Part shown: in pieces, positions 1-7,602 of the stretch
Layout of the letters: every line of letters begins with the position of its first letter
Numbering within the stretch: the stretch's first letter is position 1
Origin: an uncultured Mucilaginibacter sp.
GTDB lineage: Bacteria; Bacteroidota; Bacteroidia; Sphingobacteriales; Sphingobacteriaceae
Direction of reading: 5' to 3'
Assembly (NCBI RefSeq): GCF_903893715.1
Contig: NZ_CAITNG010000136.1
Span: 1 to 58,826, forward strand
Length of the DNA: 58,826 nucleotides
Made by a program: the position numbers and the translations under genes
Notes under the pieces: generated by a model
The model's database searches: none
What the model was told of the DNA's origin: nothing
The model's input: only the letters and a program-made list of their open reading frames with translations

Positions 1-160
1 GAGATAATAAATCAAATTTTGACTTGCTTCTCAATAGAAGTTTAATGCCATCTGTCATATGATGGGCTATTACTCTCTCAAGAGGGGAATCGCACGGGCC
101 GTGCTTTGATTTTTTTGGTCTGTCGGGGATTGGAAATCCTGGACAACGATTATAAGAGAT

Positions 161-230
161 TTGCCGCGCAAAGGCGCGAAGACGCAAAGTTTTTGAACGG
201 CATTCTTAGCGGCTTAGGCGGCTTTGCGGG
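161..230. repeat. CAAAGACGC-type dispersed element
   Basis: The sequence CGCAAAGGCGCGAAGACGCA is followed by a poorly matched inverted return (TTAGCGGCTTAGGCGGCTTTGCGG). A related piece, reading CTTAGTGTCTTTGTGCCTTC, lies at 30069-30096 after the aspartate kinase gene. It is non-coding. From general experience such strings are common in spacers of this phylum; copy number cannot be judged from this window. Confidence 0.45.
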
Positions 231-297
231 AACATAAAACAGAGTGGATTTCGTTAACATAACGGCATTACTATAAATATCCATATCTCCTACAGGG

Positions 298-346
298 CGT
301 TGCAAACGCAAGGCCATGTTAAGCGCTCGTTGCAAACGAGCGCAAG
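298..346. repeat. Two adjacent hairpins sharing a GCA loop
   Basis: GCGTT-GCA-AACGC (about 298-310) is followed by GCGCTCGTT-GCA-AACGAGCGC (about 326-346), a perfect 9-bp stem. Both keep the core CGTTGCAAACG. No U-tract follows, so a simple terminator is unlikely. Function is unknown. Confidence 0.5.
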
Positions 347-379
347 TTGCAAGAATAAAAACTAAATGAAAATATAAAA

Positions 380-499
380 CACCCATAAATACCGATAACA
401 GAAAAATATCGAACACCGAATATCCAATATTGAATGATGAAGTAAAATCGACGTTCAAAGTTCATTATTCGATATTCACTAACACCCATAAATACCCAT
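380..499 (-). repeat. GGGTA dispersed repeat, two copies
   Basis: Copies at 380-396 and 483-499 read on the minus strand as ATCGGTATTTATGGGTG and ATGGGTATTTATGGGTG. They belong to the same family as the copies at 20937-21130 and 55738-55979, consensus ATGGGTAAATATGGGTG. The 380-396 copy and the 20937 copy also share the following TTTTATATTTT. Confidence 0.65.
403..442. repeat. AT-rich dispersed element, copy 1
   Basis: About 40 bp beginning AATATCGAACACCGAAT and ending GAATGATGAAGT. The same spacing and ends recur in inverse orientation at 19796-19838, with only the internal bases differing, so these are two copies of one dispersed element. It is non-coding. Confidence 0.55.
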
Positions 500-565
500 A
501 ACAGTCGCAAGGCGCGTGGAGCGGGGCGCAAAGCGTTGGGAAAGGTTAATGGCTGTAAATGTCAA

Positions 566-1747
566 TCAATTATACACAAACTCGCCAAACTCGGAGGTGA
601 TGGTTACCTGTTTTTGTTCGGCGGCTTCCACACGGCCGATAACGCGGGCTTCGATGTTGAAGCTTTTGGATATGTTGATGAGCTGCGGGGCTAATTGCTG
701 TGGTACGTATAGTTCCATGCGGTGGCCCATGTTGAATACTTTGTACATTTCGTGCCAGTCGGTACCGCTTTCTTCCTGTATCATTTTAAACAGGGGCGGG
801 ATAGGGAACAGGTTGTTTTTGATGACGTGCAGGTTATCGATAAAATGCAATACCTTGGTTTGCGCGCCGCCGCTGCAATGCACCATGCCGTGTATCTGGC
901 TGCGGTACTGGTCGAGTATGGTTTTGATAACGGGGGCGTAAGTGCGTGTTGGTGAAAGTACCAGTTTGCCCGCTGTGATGGTTTTGCCGTTGCCGATGTC
1001 GACCAGGTCGGTGAGTTTTTTGGAGCCGGAGAAAACCAAATCGGCAGGTACGGCCGGGTCGAAACTTTCGGGGTATTGCCGGGCGATGGTTTTATTGAAA
1101 ACGTCGTGGCGGGCGGAGGTGAGCCCGTTTGAGCCCATGCCGCCGTTGTATTCGGTTTCGTAGGTGGCTTGTCCGTATGATGCGAGGCCAACGATAACGT
1201 CGCCGGCTTTGATGTTGTGGTTGGAGATGACATGAGCGCGTTTCATGCGGCAGGTAACGGTGCTATCCACAATAATGGTACGCACCAGGTCGCCCACGTC
1301 GGCAGTTTCGCCACCGGTAGAGTAGATGCCCATGCCGTGCGCGCGGAGCTCGGCCAGTATCTCTTCGGTACCGTTGATGATGGCGGCTATGACTTCGCCG
1401 GGGATAAGGTTTTTGTTACGGCCAATGGTTGATGAAAGCAGGATACCATCTGTGGCGCCTACGCAAAGCAGGTCGTCGATGTTCATAATAATGGCGTCTT
1501 GCGCTATGCCGCGCCAAACGGACAGGTCGCCGGTTTGTTTCCAGTAGGTATAAGCCAGCGATGATTTGGTTCCGGCGCCATCGGCATGCATAATATTGCA
1601 GTATTCAAAATCATTACCCAAAATATCGGGAACGATTTTGCAGAATGCCTGGGGGTAAATGCCTTTGTCGATGTTTTTTATAGCGTTGTGCACATCGTCC
1701 TTTGAGGCCGAAACACCGCGCTGATCGTATCTGTGCGAGGAAACCAT
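566..1747 (-). CDS. purM: Phosphoribosylformylglycinamidine cyclo-ligase (AIR synthetase)
   Basis: Catalyses ATP-dependent closure of FGAM to aminoimidazole ribonucleotide, the fifth step of purine synthesis, in the cytosol. The 393-residue protein is PurM-like throughout. An N-terminal ATP-binding half has ADGAGTKSSLAY (about 54-65) and TGGETADVGD (about 143-152). A C-terminal half has SGGAQTKVLHF (about 293-303) and the late FNMGHRMEL (about 339-347). The length is slightly above the 340-350 residues of proteobacterial PurM, as is usual in Bacteroidota. The ATG at 1747 opens the conserved N-terminus. It stands alone, divergent from the ClC gene, with the TTCATTG repeat array directly upstream. 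purL, another step of the same pathway, is 10 kb away, so purine genes are scattered. Function is confident. Confidence 0.95.
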   Translation of the reverse strand: MVSSHRYDQRGVSASKDDVHNAIKNIDKGIYPQAFCKIVPDILGNDFEYCNIMHADGAGTKSSLAYTYWKQTGDLSVWRGIAQDAIIMNIDDLLCVGATDGILLSSTIGRNKNLIPGEVIAAIINGTEEILAELRAHGMGIYSTGGETADVGDLVRTIIVDSTVTCRMKRAHVISNHNIKAGDVIVGLASYGQATYETEYNGGMGSNGLTSARHDVFNKTIARQYPESFDPAVPADLVFSGSKKLTDLVDIGNGKTITAGKLVLSPTRTYAPVIKTILDQYRSQIHGMVHCSGGAQTKVLHFIDNLHVIKNNLFPIPPLFKMIQEESGTDWHEMYKVFNMGHRMELYVPQQLAPQLINISKSFNIEARVIGRVEAAEQKQVTITSEFGEFVYN

Positions 1748-1770
1748 GGTGCAAAGGTAATGGAAAATTG

Positions 1771-1945
1771 TTCATTTGTTTATTGGTTCATTTGTCATTG
1801 GTTCATTAGTTCATTGGTCATTGGTCATTGGTTCATTGGTTCATTGGTCATTGGTTCATTGGTCATTGGTTCATTGGTCATTAGTTCATTGGTTCATTAG
1901 TCATTGGTTCATTTGTCATTGGTTCATTTGTCATTGGTCATTAGT
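1771..1945. repeat. Degenerate 7/8-bp tandem array (GTTCATTG / GTCATTG)
   Basis: About two dozen units of GTTCATTG and GTCATTG, with occasional ATTA or ATTT variants, follow one another between purM and the ClC gene. The mixed 7- and 8-bp period prevents long open frames from having meaning, although one frame stays open as a repetitive peptide. Read on the other strand the unit is AATGAC-like, so the array is related to the AATGACTTAATGAC strings at 21079, 48429, 57371 and 57420. Confidence 0.75.
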
Positions 1946-2091
1946 TTGTTGGTTCGACGGTTTGTTGGTGGGTGTTGGGGTTAAATGAAATTAGGTGGGG
2001 CAAAATATGGGGTAATTACTACCTTTGGCGTACCCTCCCCTAATAAAGGCCGTATCATCATGATATTGGTTATAAAATATCAACATACCGA

Positions 2092-3510
2092 ATGAAAATT
2101 GCTTACTGGTTTCGCGCGCAACTAAAACGATCATTTGACCGGATCAAAAATGAGGACCTGAAAAAGAATGCCTTGCAGGCTATTCCGTTTTGGATAGCTT
2201 CGGTGATAACCGGCGTGGTGGCGGTGGCGTATACCAAGCTTTTTTTATGGGCCGAAAGCCTGACGGCTGTTGTTTTTAATTACCATGCCTGGCTGCTGTT
2301 TGTACTTACGCCGGGCTGTTTTTGGTTGGCCTGGTGGCTGGTTAGGCGTTATGCGCCTTATGCTCGCGGCAGCGGTATTCCGCAGGTGGCCGCGGCTATA
2401 CAGGTATCATCGCCAACAACAAGTTATATCGTAGACAAATTGTTGAGCTTTCGCATCATCGTAGTGAAAATGGCATCGAGTTTGGTGATGGGTATAGGCG
2501 GGGCTACAATAGGCCGCGAAGGTCCTACTATTCAAATAGCAGCGTCAATTTATAAATTAGTGTACCAGGTGTTGCCCGCTTGGTGGCCAAAAATTGCCAA
2601 GCGCAATATGATTGTAACGGGGGCGGCCGCGGGTTTGGCGGCGGCGTTCAACACGCCCTTGGGCGGTATCGTGTTCGCGATAGAGGAGTTGACCAAAACG
2701 CACTTCAGTTATTTTAAAACGGCGATTTTTTCGTCGGTTATTATAGCGGGTTTATCGGCGCAAGCTTTATTAGGGCCTTATTTGTATTTAGGCTATCCTA
2801 AAATTGATAACCTGTCGGGCTATATATTTTTATTGGTGGCGATGGTAGCATTAATATGCGGCATTTTAGGCAGCGGCACATCGAAACTCATTCTGTTTAT
2901 TTTCTCGTTAAAAAAGCGGATGAAGTTTAAATACAACCAGGCCGTATATGTAATAGGCTGCGGTTTGGCAATGGCCTTTATCGCTTATTTTATTAATGTG
3001 GGTGTTTTGGGTTCGGGCAAGGAGTTGATGGTGAAGGTTTTGTTTACGCACGATAAATACTCGGCGTGGTACACGCCGTTGCTGCGTATGGGTGGCTCTG
3101 TTATTTCGTTTACTACCGGTGCGGCAGGTGGCGTGTTTGCACCGGCACTGAGCTCGGGGGCGAGTATTGGGTCGTTGATATCGGGCTGGTTTAAACTACC
3201 CGACAGCGATGCCAATATGCTTATCCTTGCCGGGATGGTAGGCTTTTTAACCGGGGTAACACGGTCGCCGTTTACATCGGTAATACTGGTGCTGGAAATG
3301 ACGGACAGGAACAATGTGATATTCCATTTGATTTTGGCGGGCATGGTGGCCAGCCTCGCGGCTGTTTTGATGGACAAGCACTCGTTTTACGACAGGCTGA
3401 AACACCAATATATTGAAGAGCTGATAGCTGATGAAAAAAACCAGAAAGTTGTAGAAGCGCTGGAGGAAAGAACGGATGAGAGACTCGAAGCCGCCGAAGA
3501 GGAGGAATAA
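2092..3510 (+). CDS. ClC-type chloride channel/antiporter
   Basis: Integral membrane protein of the ClC family, 472 residues, near the usual bacterial length. The three anion-pathway signatures are visible: GSGIPQV (93-99), GREGP (141-145) and GGVFAP (about 346-351). The gating glutamate of GREGP is present (E143). The FAIEEL stretch (about 195-200) keeps the glutamate that marks proton-coupled ClC exchangers, so a Cl-/H+ antiporter is likelier than a passive channel. There is no C-terminal CBS pair; the end is a short acidic cytoplasmic tail rich in E. The ATG at 2092 follows a spacer with the TTCATTG array. A strong bidirectional terminator follows the stop. Likely role is anion or pH homeostasis, inferred from the family. 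Confidence 0.92.
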   Translation: MKIAYWFRAQLKRSFDRIKNEDLKKNALQAIPFWIASVITGVVAVAYTKLFLWAESLTAVVFNYHAWLLFVLTPGCFWLAWWLVRRYAPYARGSGIPQVAAAIQVSSPTTSYIVDKLLSFRIIVVKMASSLVMGIGGATIGREGPTIQIAASIYKLVYQVLPAWWPKIAKRNMIVTGAAAGLAAAFNTPLGGIVFAIEELTKTHFSYFKTAIFSSVIIAGLSAQALLGPYLYLGYPKIDNLSGYIFLLVAMVALICGILGSGTSKLILFIFSLKKRMKFKYNQAVYVIGCGLAMAFIAYFINVGVLGSGKELMVKVLFTHDKYSAWYTPLLRMGGSVISFTTGAAGGVFAPALSSGASIGSLISGWFKLPDSDANMLILAGMVGFLTGVTRSPFTSVILVLEMTDRNNVIFHLILAGMVASLAAVLMDKHSFYDRLKHQYIEELIADEKNQKVVEALEERTDERLEAAEEEE

Positions 3511-3514
3511 AAAA

Positions 3515-3537
3515 GCCTCCCCGAAAAACAGGGAGGC
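3515..3537. terminator. Bidirectional terminator between convergent genes
   Basis: GCCTCCC (3515-3521) pairs with GGGAGGC (3531-3537) around a CGAAAAACA loop. A-rich DNA precedes the stem on the plus strand, giving U-rich RNA on the minus strand. It serves the ClC gene and the convergent small WxxGYW protein gene, which ends at 3545. Confidence 0.75.
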
Positions 3538-3544
3538 TTAGCAA

Positions 3545-3847
3545 TTATCTCCAGTAACCTTTTATCCAAATCTCGCCTTCGCCGCGACGGTCCCAATGGC
3601 CGGGAACGTAAACAGCGTGCCTGCGGGGTGGCAGGGCCCAGTAACCGCCGTGCCAAACGTAGTGGTCGCCGTGGGGGACCCATTCCTCTTCGACCCAAAC
3701 GTGGCGGGGTGATGGCGCAACAGGGCGCTCGAACACAACAGCCGGGCGGGCCGGGCGTACACGCACAATAATTTGTGCATTTGCCGAGGCTAAGGCGCCT
3801 AATGTAAGTAGTGTTAAGAGCATCAAAAGCTTTGTTGTCTTTTTCAT
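3545..3847 (-). CDS. Small secreted WxxGYW-repeat protein, copy A
   Basis: A 100-residue protein with a clear signal peptide (MKKTTKLLMLLTLLTLGALA, cleavage after SANA-Q near 25). The mature part is rich in Trp, His, Arg and Tyr, with repeated blocks such as HVWVEEEW, YVWHGGYW, YVPGHW and IKGYW. This is the YXWXXGXW-type repeat seen in small secreted proteins of many Gram-negative bacteria, whose function is not established. It is a tandem paralogue of the gene at 4030-4338: the two share the MKKT.K start, the PSPRHVWV.E.W block and the final W..GYWR/AATWR end. It may act in the envelope; no catalytic motif is seen. Confidence 0.75.
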   Translation of the reverse strand: MKKTTKLLMLLTLLTLGALASANAQIIVRVRPARPAVVFERPVAPSPRHVWVEEEWVPHGDHYVWHGGYWALPPRRHAVYVPGHWDRRGEGEIWIKGYWR

Positions 3848-3988
3848 GGTATAAAATTTTTGGTATTTGTGTTTAAGACAAGCAACTAAAAAAAATGTTT
3901 AGGGGAAGTTGAAAAAATTATTGTGCCGTTTACAAGCTGTGAGGTTAGAATGGTGTGATGAAAGTTGGGGTAGGCCCCAACAAAAAAA

Positions 3989-4006
3989 CACCGGTTATTG
4001 CCGGTG
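3989..4006 (-). terminator. Terminator of WxxGYW protein copy B
   Basis: CACCGG and CCGGTG (3989-3994 and 4001-4006) form a 6-bp stem with a TTATTG loop. On the minus strand it is followed by seven T. It lies 24 bp beyond the stop of the gene at 4030-4338. Confidence 0.65.
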
Positions 4007-4029
4007 CTTTATGTTGTTGGTTTTTGTGG

Positions 4030-4338
4030 TTATCTCCAGGTAGCAGCAATCCAAACAGAGCCGCGACGGCTTTTATTCCAATGGCCGGCAACGAAGGTTG
4101 CGCCTTCGCGTGGCGGGGCTTCCCAGCGTCCGCCGTTCCAGGCGTAGCCATGATGGCCGTTGTTTTTCCAATCCTCATCAACCCAAACATGGCGGGGCGA
4201 TGGTGCGGGCGGGCGGCTGCGTTCTTCAACCCTTGCGTGGGATGGATGGATGCGTACTACAATTTGAGCGTGCGATAATGCAGTAGCTCCTAATGTGAGC
4301 GCCGCAACCAAAACAAAAACCTTTGCTGTCTTTTTCAT
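4030..4338 (-). CDS. Small secreted WxxGYW-repeat protein, copy B
   Basis: A 102-residue paralogue of the neighbouring gene at 3545-3847. It has a signal peptide ending near ALSHA-Q, then the blocks PSPRHVWVDEDW, YAWNGGRW, FVAGHW and WIAATWR. Each copy has its own ATG, signal peptide and terminator, so they are a duplication that is transcribed separately or with partial read-through. Function is unknown; an envelope role is inferred from export alone. Confidence 0.75.
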   Translation of the reverse strand: MKKTAKVFVLVAALTLGATALSHAQIVVRIHPSHARVEERSRPPAPSPRHVWVDEDWKNNGHHGYAWNGGRWEAPPREGATFVAGHWNKSRRGSVWIAATWR

Positions 4339-4419
4339 TGTTTACAATTTATAATGTATGAGTAAGACAGGCCGGGGTGGTAATTGTTTTGATTATAAAT
4401 TTAACCGGCAGAGTAAGTG

Positions 4420-4869
4420 CTAATTGGATAGCTTGAAAACCTGAATGGCTGGCGCGCCATGCGGAACATAGCCATTTGAGGTGAGCATGAGGGTGTCGTC
4501 TTTTATGGTGATGGTATTTAAGGTGCACCAGCTATCCCTGTTAAAACTATTTGATGTAGTAAAGCTTACTGCAGGTTTTTTTGTTCCATCGATGGCGCTG
4601 ACTATGGTTTGCACATGGAAGACACCCGATGCGGAGACGGCGTTTGCCGAAAGTTGTTTATAGGTACTATCTGAATTGAACTGGAGGTATATGTTTGCGT
4701 TTGATTGTGGCGAGATTACGCCATAGCCACCTTCGGCCAACACGTACTGCCACTTACCGATGATGGTAGAGGGAGGCTCGGGGATTATGTCGTCGCTTTT
4801 TTTGCAGGCGTAAAGTGCCACGCAAGCAAGCAACAGGGCCGATAAATAGTTTAACCGTTTTATCATCAT
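4420..4869 (-). CDS. Lipocalin-like lipoprotein
   Basis: A 149-residue predicted lipoprotein. A hydrophobic leader ends in the lipobox LYAC, with C at about 22, followed by KKSDD. The mature part starts with IIGKWQYV, then beta-strand-rich segments (YLQFNSDSTYKQL, ITIKDDTLMLTSNG), the pattern of Bacteroidota lipocalin-like (DUF4923/lipocalin_4 type) proteins. The ligand is unknown. Translation may start at either of two adjacent Met codons. It is monocistronic, upstream of the WxxGYW pair on the same strand. Confidence 0.7.
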   Translation of the reverse strand: MMIKRLNYLSALLLACVALYACKKSDDIIPEPPSTIIGKWQYVLAEGGYGVISPQSNANIYLQFNSDSTYKQLSANAVSASGVFHVQTIVSAIDGTKKPAVSFTTSNSFNRDSWCTLNTITIKDDTLMLTSNGYVPHGAPAIQVFKLSN

Positions 4870-5048
4870 ATGTTATAGGGTACCAATGAGATATGTGGCT
4901 AAAATACAAAAAACAACTTTTTAAAAAAAATGCAAAACGGAAATAAGTGTCTAACAAATGTTGATTGGTGCTAATAACAAATAAAGGCACAAAAAAGGCA
5001 GACGAAATTGAATTTGCCTGCCCTTGAAAGCGTTCTTTGAAATACAGG

Positions 5049-7235
5049 TTATTTTATAAACAATAACTCCCTGAATTTTGGTAGCGGCCACATGGAGTCG
5101 TCAATGAGTTGCTCCAATTTATCAACATGATAACGTATAGGGTCGAAATAGCTTTTTACCTTTTCATCGTAAGCAATGGAACGGTCGCGTATATCGTCGA
5201 TGGCGTTGGCTTTTTTGCGTTCGTCAATCATTTCTTCCACATTGGTTTTGATAAAGTTGATGTGGTGGGCTATACGCTCAATGATATCCATTTGAGCCGC
5301 ATAGGTTTCTTTGCCCAAACCAATATCCTTTAAACCTTTTACGTTTTCAATCAGCTTGGTTTGATAGTTAATGGATGTTGGGATGATGACATTGGTTACC
5401 AGGTCGCCAATCAAACGGGCCTCTATCTGTAGTTTTTTATAGAAGCTATCCAGCAAGATCTCGTGGCGGGCGTGGCTTTCGCGTTTGGTATATACGCCGG
5501 TATCTTCGAATAGTTTCTCCACCTTTTCGGTGATGAGTACGTCGAGCGCTTTGGGCGTGGTTTTTATGTTCGATAAGCCCCGTGCCTTTGCTTCTTTTTC
5601 CCATTCGTCGCTATACCCATTGCCTTCAAAACGGATAGATTTTGACTCCTTTATATACCTTTTAATAACAGTTAATAAAGCGATGTCTTTTTTCTCGCCT
5701 TTTTTAATCAGCTTGTCCACCTCTACCTTGAACTTTTTGAGCTGATCGGCAACGATAAGGTTGAGTATTGTCATCGGGCTTGATGAGTTGGCCGAAGAGC
5801 CTACGGCACGCAACTCAAATTTATTGCCCGTAAAGGCAAAGGGAGAGGTACGGTTGCGGTCGGTATTGTCGCGCTGTATCGCGGGTATCTTTGGTATGCC
5901 CTGCCATAGCAATGATTCTTCCTTAATTCGTTTGCTGATACGGGATGTTTCTATCTCATCCAACAAATCGCTCAATTGACTGCCGAGGAATATCGAGATA
6001 ATCGCAGGCGGGGCTTCGTTGGCGCCCAGACGGTGATCGTTGCTTACCGAGGCGATGGAGGCGCGCAGCAAGTCGGCATACTCATGTACCGCTTTAATGG
6101 TGTTCACAAAAAAGGTAAGGAACATCAAGTTGTTCTTGGGCGTTTTACCAGGCGATAACAGGTTTTTGCCTGTATTGGTAATCATGCTCCAGTTATTGTG
6201 CTTACCCGAGCCATTGATGCCGGCGTAAGGTTTTTCATGCAGCAATACCTTAAAGTTATGGCGTTTGGCAACTTTGTCCATTACGTCCATCAATAACTGG
6301 TTATGGTCGATAGCTAAATTGATCTCTTCATATATAGGTGCGCATTCGAACTGTGATGGCGCAACTTCGTTATGACGTGTTTTTAACGGGATGCCTAATT
6401 TAAGTGCCTCTGTTTCCATGTCGAGCATAAAGGCGTATACGCGTTCGGGTATCGAACCAAAATAATGGTCCTCAAGTTGTTGCCCCTTTGCCGACATGTG
6501 GCCAAACAAGGTGCGGCCGGTAAGGTACAAGTCGGGCCGGGCATTAAACAAGGCGATATCAACCAGAAAATACTCTTGCTCGATACCCAGCGAGGCATTT
6601 ACTTTTTCAACGCTCTTGTCAAAATAATTGCACACGTCAACAGCGGCTTTGTCCAACGCGCTCAAGGCCTTTAATAAAGGAGCTTTATAATCGAGGGCTT
6701 CGCCGGTGTATGATACGAATACGGTGGGTATGCATAAGGTTTTGCCGCTATTGCTTTCTATAATAAAGGCAGGGGATGATGGATCCCAGGCGGTATAGCC
6801 ACGCGCTTCGAAGGTATTACGGATACCACCGCTTGGAAAGCTTGACGCATCGGGCTCTTGTTGTGCCAAGGCATCGCCGCTAAAACGTTCGATGGCCGTA
6901 CCATCGGCGGCAGGTTCGAAGAAGGCATCATGTTTTTCGGCAGTTGTGCCGGTTAAGGGCTGAAACCAGTGGGTATAATGTGTGGCGCCTTTGCCCATTG
7001 CCCATGCTTTCATGGCCGATGCTACCTGTTCGGCCATATCGCGGGGGATGGGTTCGCCGATTTCGATGGCACTGACAATGCTTTGGAAGGCGTCTTTCGA
7101 TAAATAGTCCATCATTTTCTTTTTATCGAAAACATTTGAACCAAAAAAGTCGGAGATTTTTGTTCCCGGCACTTTTACTTCGGGTATTGAACGTGTTAAC
7201 ACAGCTTGCAAAGCCTGAAATCGGATATTCGACAT
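5049..7235 (-). CDS. glnN: Glutamine synthetase type III
   Basis: Makes glutamine from glutamate, ammonia and ATP in the cytosol. At 728 residues it has the length of type III enzymes, far longer than GlnA type I. Signature stretches include NEVAPSQFECAPIYEEINLA, KPYAGINGSGKHNNWSM, GANEAPPAIISIFLG and DRNRTSPFAFTGNKFE, which form the ammonia/glutamate and ATP sites. The ATG at 7235 opens the conserved N-terminus (MSNIRFQAL). It is divergent from the ammonium transporter at 7603. The shared 367-bp AT-rich spacer carries repeated TATCAATT/TGATAAAAAG boxes, so both genes are probably under nitrogen control. No GlnK or GlnE gene is nearby. Confidence 0.95.
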   Translation of the reverse strand: MSNIRFQALQAVLTRSIPEVKVPGTKISDFFGSNVFDKKKMMDYLSKDAFQSIVSAIEIGEPIPRDMAEQVASAMKAWAMGKGATHYTHWFQPLTGTTAEKHDAFFEPAADGTAIERFSGDALAQQEPDASSFPSGGIRNTFEARGYTAWDPSSPAFIIESNSGKTLCIPTVFVSYTGEALDYKAPLLKALSALDKAAVDVCNYFDKSVEKVNASLGIEQEYFLVDIALFNARPDLYLTGRTLFGHMSAKGQQLEDHYFGSIPERVYAFMLDMETEALKLGIPLKTRHNEVAPSQFECAPIYEEINLAIDHNQLLMDVMDKVAKRHNFKVLLHEKPYAGINGSGKHNNWSMITNTGKNLLSPGKTPKNNLMFLTFFVNTIKAVHEYADLLRASIASVSNDHRLGANEAPPAIISIFLGSQLSDLLDEIETSRISKRIKEESLLWQGIPKIPAIQRDNTDRNRTSPFAFTGNKFELRAVGSSANSSSPMTILNLIVADQLKKFKVEVDKLIKKGEKKDIALLTVIKRYIKESKSIRFEGNGYSDEWEKEAKARGLSNIKTTPKALDVLITEKVEKLFEDTGVYTKRESHARHEILLDSFYKKLQIEARLIGDLVTNVIIPTSINYQTKLIENVKGLKDIGLGKETYAAQMDIIERIAHHINFIKTNVEEMIDERKKANAIDDIRDRSIAYDEKVKSYFDPIRYHVDKLEQLIDDSMWPLPKFRELLFIK

Positions 7236-7602
7236 GGTACGTTTTTAAAGATTAATATAATTGACACATCAAAAATATAAAACTACCGTTAACACGCACC
7301 TTTTTTAGTTAAAAATCACATATTTTAATTAATGCGGTGCAATGAGAGTGATTTTGATAAAAAATTAAATTTTTTTTATGATTTCGTTTGTTTTTTTAAA
7401 ATATTACTCGTAATTTCATCAAATAATTCAAATAATCATCTGTAATTGATAAAAAGACATAAAAAAATGATAAAAAGCGGTAAAAATCTCTATCAATTCT
7501 ATCAATTTTGTTATTTTACTTAAAAAAGTCATTGAAAAAAAGAATAAAAATCTACAAACAACCCGTAACTCACTTATCAAACAAACTAAATAAACAAACA
7601 CT
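7236..7602. promoter_or_regulatory. Divergent control region of glnN and amt
   Basis: This AT-rich spacer has no gene. It holds three pairs of short direct repeats: TCAAATAAT twice in tandem (7419-7436), TGATAAAAAG twice, 21 bp apart start to start (7447-7456, 7468-7477), and TATCAATT twice (7491-7498, 7500-7507). AATTGATA at 7444-7451 is the reverse complement of TATCAATT. Such phased repeated boxes are what a regulator site cluster would look like. No -24/-12 sigma-54 match was seen. Confidence 0.45.
7270..7277 (-). promoter_or_regulatory. Possible glnN -7 box
   Basis: On the minus strand this reads TATTTTTG, matching the Bacteroidota -7 consensus TAnnTTTG, 34 bp upstream of the glnN start. 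No convincing -33 TTTG was found at the right distance, so this is weak. Confidence 0.25.

Larger units (their letters stand above)
1..565. other. Gene-free spacer made of dispersed repeats
   Basis: I see no credible gene here. Short open frames on the minus strand between 150 and 531 run through repeats and resemble no protein family. The stretch is a mosaic of a CAAAGACGC-type element (161-230), two hairpins with a GCA loop (298-346), two copies of the GGGTA repeat (380-396 and 483-499), an AT-rich TCGAA/ATTGAA element (403-442) and a GCGC-rich element (506-537). A further small palindrome GCACGG-g-CCGTGC lies near 92-104. The minus-strand purM gene ends just after it. Confidence 0.6.

Noticed and set aside
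150..531. Two overlapping minus-strand frames of 70-102 codons
   Set aside because: They run across several dispersed repeats and have no recognisable domain, signal or suitable start.
1771..1945. CRISPR-like array
   Set aside because: Units are only 7-8 bp with no unique spacers, and no cas genes are nearby.
1776..1988. Open frame of 70 codons with repeated HWSLV-type residues
   Set aside because: It is only a translation of the 7/8-bp tandem array and the mixed period shows no coding constraint.
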